A stretch of DNA of 7,660 nt from Candidatus Aerophobota bacterium (GTDB taxonomy: Bacteria; Aerophobota; Aerophobia; Aerophobales; B47-G16). Position numbers and translations under genes: made by a program. Of this stretch, positions 5,909 through 7,660 are shown piece after piece (positions within the stretch are counted from its first letter, which is position 1; every line of letters begins with the position of its first letter). The stretch spans positions 1 to 7,660 of the forward strand of contig QMPZ01000073.1 in the NCBI GenBank assembly GCA_003648815.1. Reading direction: 5' to 3'. The notes below the pieces were generated by a model. That model saw only the letters and a program-made list of their open reading frames with translations. It was not told the DNA's origin and did not search any database.

Positions 5909-7434
5909 TTTACCCCTTTCCCTCGCACCTTCTCTCGATAAATTAGCCTATTAATGGCATTGACATAGGCCTTGGCGCTGGCCTCGATGATGTCCGTGCT
6001 TATGCCCCTTCCCGTCACCATACTTTCCTCCTTCTGAACCTTGACCATAACCTCTCCCAGGGCATCCTTTCCCCCCGTTACAGAGCGAATGGAGTAATCT
6101 ACAAGCTTTACCTTCAGCCCAACCACCCTATCTATTGCTCTGTAGGCGGCATCTATAGGACCATCTCCACAAGCGGCCTCCTGAAAGATCTTCTCTTCCT
6201 TCCTGATCTTAACTGTGGCTGTGGGAAGAACCTGGTTACCAGTAACTATGTGAATGTACTCTAAGGAGTAAATCTGTGGAATCTGGAGGGTTTGCTCCTC
6301 CACTATGAATACGAGGTCCTCGTCGAAGATCTCCTTTTTCTTATCAGCAAGCTCCTTAAAGGCCTTAAAGGCTGCCTCAAGCTGCAAGGCGTTCAAATCA
6401 AACCCCAGCTTTTTTAACCTTTCCTTGAAGGCGTGTCTGCCGGATAGCTTTCCCAGAACCAGCTCCTCCCTCTCAAGCCCAATGGAAGAAGGACTCATTA
6501 TCTCGTAAGTAGCAGCCTCCTTAAGCACCCCGTCCTGATGAATTCCCGCCGCATGACGGAAAGCATTCTTACCCACGATGGCCTTGTTGGGCTGTACGGG
6601 CATTCCGGCAAGACGGGAGACCAGCTGGCTGGTTCGGTAGATCTCAGAGGTATTGATGTTGGTCGAAAATCCAAAAAAGTCCCGGCGGGTCTTCAGAGCC
6701 ATTACCACCTCCTCTAAGGAAGCATTACCCGCTCTTTCTCCAATTCCATTGACGGTGCACTCTATCTGCCTTGCTCCGTTTTTTATGGCCGACAGGGAAT
6801 TAGCAGTTGCCATTCCAAGGTCATTATGACAGTGGACGCTTAAGGTGGCCTCCTTAATGGTGGGAACATTTTTCATAATATTTCTTATAAGAGATCCAAA
6901 CTCTTCAGGAACAGAATACCCCACCGTATCCGGGATGTTGACTATTCCGGCTCCTTCCTCAAGGACCGCACTTATGATCTCATATAAAAAGGAAGGATCA
7001 CTACGAGAGGCATCCTCAGGGGAAAACTCCACCTCCTGACAGTATTCCTTAGCCATCTTCACTGCCTCACGGGCAAGCCTCAAGACCTCCTCAGGGTCTT
7101 TTCTCAGCTTGTATTTCATGTGAATGGGGGAGGTTGCGATGAAGACATGAATTCTTCCCCTTTTTGCCTCCTTTAAAGCCTCTGCTGCTTTTTTAATATC
7201 CGAGGGAACAGCACGGGCCAGGGCGGCGATGACCGGACCCTTAATTTCCCGGGCAATCTGCCTTACTGCCTCAAAATCCCCGGAAGAGGAGGCGGGAAAA
7301 CCAGCCTCCAGCACATCCACTCCCAACCTCTCCAGCTGCCTGGCAATTTCTAACTTCTCCCTGACGGTAAAACCCACCCCTGGTGATTGTTCTCCATCGC
7401 GCAGGGTGGTATCGAAAATAATTATTCGCTCCAT
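5905..7434 (-). CDS. leuA: 2-isopropylmalate synthase
   Basis: Condenses acetyl-CoA with 2-oxoisovalerate, the first committed step of leucine synthesis in the cytoplasm. The 509-residue protein has the usual LeuA length. A TIM-barrel catalytic domain opens with FDTTLRDGEQSPG (residues 7-19; R12 and D13 are the expected catalytic and metal residues). HCHNDLG (201-207) supplies the metal-binding histidines, followed by NGIGERAGNAS (229-239), GIHQDGVLK (297-305) and GKLSGRHAF (328-336). The C-terminal part carries the LeuA regulatory domain: DGPIDAAYRAID (424-435) and GRGISTDIIEASAKAY (475-490), where leucine feedback inhibition would act. These favour LeuA over citramalate or homocitrate synthase. 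I chose the ATG at 7434 because AAAGGAG lies 6 bases upstream and the family starts just before FDTTLRDG. A GTG at 7464 would add 10 residues, but would sit only about 14 bases from the predicted transcription start. It is the first gene of the block and overlaps pheS by 4 bases (ATGA). Confidence 0.96.
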   Translation of the reverse strand: MERIIIFDTTLRDGEQSPGVGFTVREKLEIARQLERLGVDVLEAGFPASSSGDFEAVRQIAREIKGPVIAALARAVPSDIKKAAEALKEAKRGRIHVFIATSPIHMKYKLRKDPEEVLRLAREAVKMAKEYCQEVEFSPEDASRSDPSFLYEIISAVLEEGAGIVNIPDTVGYSVPEEFGSLIRNIMKNVPTIKEATLSVHCHNDLGMATANSLSAIKNGARQIECTVNGIGERAGNASLEEVVMALKTRRDFFGFSTNINTSEIYRTSQLVSRLAGMPVQPNKAIVGKNAFRHAAGIHQDGVLKEAATYEIMSPSSIGLEREELVLGKLSGRHAFKERLKKLGFDLNALQLEAAFKAFKELADKKKEIFDEDLVFIVEEQTLQIPQIYSLEYIHIVTGNQVLPTATVKIRKEEKIFQEAACGDGPIDAAYRAIDRVVGLKVKLVDYSIRSVTGGKDALGEVMVKVQKEESMVTGRGISTDIIEASAKAYVNAINRLIYREKVRGKGVK

Positions 7435-7440
7435 TACCTT

Positions 7441-7447
7441 CTCCTTT
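7441..7447 (-). promoter_or_regulatory. Ribosome binding site choosing the leuA start
   Basis: AAAGGAG on the minus strand, 6 bases before the ATG at 7434. This is the strongest Shine-Dalgarno match upstream of leuA and is at ideal spacing. The competing GTG at 7464 has GGAG 5 bases upstream, but that site would lie only a few bases inside the predicted transcript, so the ATG is preferred. Confidence 0.7.
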
Positions 7448-7484
7448 AGCGCTGTGCCTTTCACCTCTTCTCCGGTTCTTTTTT

Positions 7485-7512
7485 ACTATATCACACCATA
7501 AAGAAAAGTCAA
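7485..7512 (-). promoter_or_regulatory. Predicted sigma-70 promoter upstream of leuA
   Basis: Read on the minus strand, TTGACT (7507-7512) is followed after 16 bases by TATAGT (7485-7490), preceded by TGA to give an extended -10. Transcription would start near 7478, giving a leader of about 44 bases to the leuA ATG at 7434. No leader peptide or attenuator hairpin fits in so short a leader. It is the only good promoter I see for the block, so it may drive all seven genes. Confidence 0.72.
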
Positions 7513-7523
7513 AAGACCCATTT

Positions 7524-7572
7524 TAGTGAAGAGTGAAGAGTGAGGGGTGAGGGGTGAAGGGTGAAGGGTAGC
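7524..7572 (+). repeat. Degenerate heptamer tandem repeat, upstream end of the block
   Basis: On the plus strand: TAGTGAA, GAGTGAA, GAGTGAG, GGGTGAG, GGGTGAA, GGGTGAA, then a decayed GGGTAGC, so six clear units plus one partial. It lies about 11 bases upstream of the leuA -35 box, on the far side from the gene. It shares unit sequence and the TAGTG start with the array at 64-98, in the opposite orientation. Confidence 0.85.
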
Positions 7573-7660
7573 ATCTGAGTCCACCTTTTCTGAAGCAACA
7601 AAGGATTCGAATCCGGATTAAAATGAGGTTTTTTAAAGCATAGGAAAGTATAAACATTTG
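7573..7660. other. Noncoding flank with a 12-base palindrome
   Basis: No gene is supportable here. The stretch is AT-rich towards its end and contains a perfect palindrome GGATTCGAATCC at 7603-7614. The palindrome looks like a tRNA T-arm, but the base before TTC is A instead of G and there is no acceptor stem, so no tRNA is called. It may be intergenic sequence belonging to the next locus. Confidence 0.4.

Noticed and set aside
7435..7478. Leucine attenuator or T-box leader before leuA
   Set aside because: The predicted leader is about 44 bases, with no leader peptide rich in Leu codons and no T-box motif.
7524..7572. CRISPR array
   Set aside because: Units are contiguous 7-base repeats without spacers, and no cas gene is present.
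7601..7617. tRNA T-arm look-alike GGATTCGAATCC
   Set aside because: A instead of the conserved G before TTC, stems do not pair in tRNA register, and no acceptor, anticodon or D arm is found upstream or downstream.

Overview
The window is a compact block of seven bacterial housekeeping genes, all on the minus strand and packed with gaps of 26 bases or less or with short overlaps. In transcription order (high to low coordinates) they are leuA (2-isopropylmalate synthase), pheS (Phe-tRNA synthetase alpha), a divergent ftsZ, rph (RNase PH), rdgB (XTP/dITP pyrophosphatase), coaE (dephospho-CoA kinase) and polX (PHP-type family X DNA polymerase). I see no RNA gene, CRISPR array, transposase or phage gene.

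Organism: clearly a bacterium (bacterial PheS, FtsZ, RNase PH and PolX-PHP). Proteins are rich in Lys, Glu and Arg, arginine is often AGG/AGA and isoleucine is often ATA. That codon style is common in thermophilic or deep-branching lineages, but I cannot name a phylum from this sequence. The gene order, with ftsZ between pheS and rph and no pheT, is not the textbook one.

Layout: a good sigma-70-type promoter (TTGACT, 16-base spacer, extended -10 TGATATAGT) lies just upstream of leuA at about 7485-7512. No terminator or convincing second promoter appears between the genes, so they may form one transcription unit. Both ends of the block are marked by degenerate tandem heptamers (consensus about GAGTGAA), at 64-98 and 7524-7572. 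The two arrays point outward in inverted orientation, both start with TAGTG, and the left one overlaps the last codons of polX and supplies its stop codon. Outside the arrays are short flanks (1-63 and 7573-7660) with small hairpins or palindromes and no supportable gene.

How the genes fit together: leuA serves leucine synthesis, pheS translation, ftsZ cell division, rph RNA 3'-end maturation, rdgB nucleotide-pool cleansing, coaE the last step of CoA synthesis and polX gap-filling DNA repair. The tightest cluster is rph-rdgB (13-base overlap) and coaE-polX (10-base overlap with the preferred polX start). The most unusual gene is the FtsZ, which has substitutions at several nucleotide-site and T7-loop positions but keeps a normal C-terminal partner-binding tail. 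I did not find a clearly new multi-gene system. The items most worth following are the divergent FtsZ and the repeat arrays bracketing the block.
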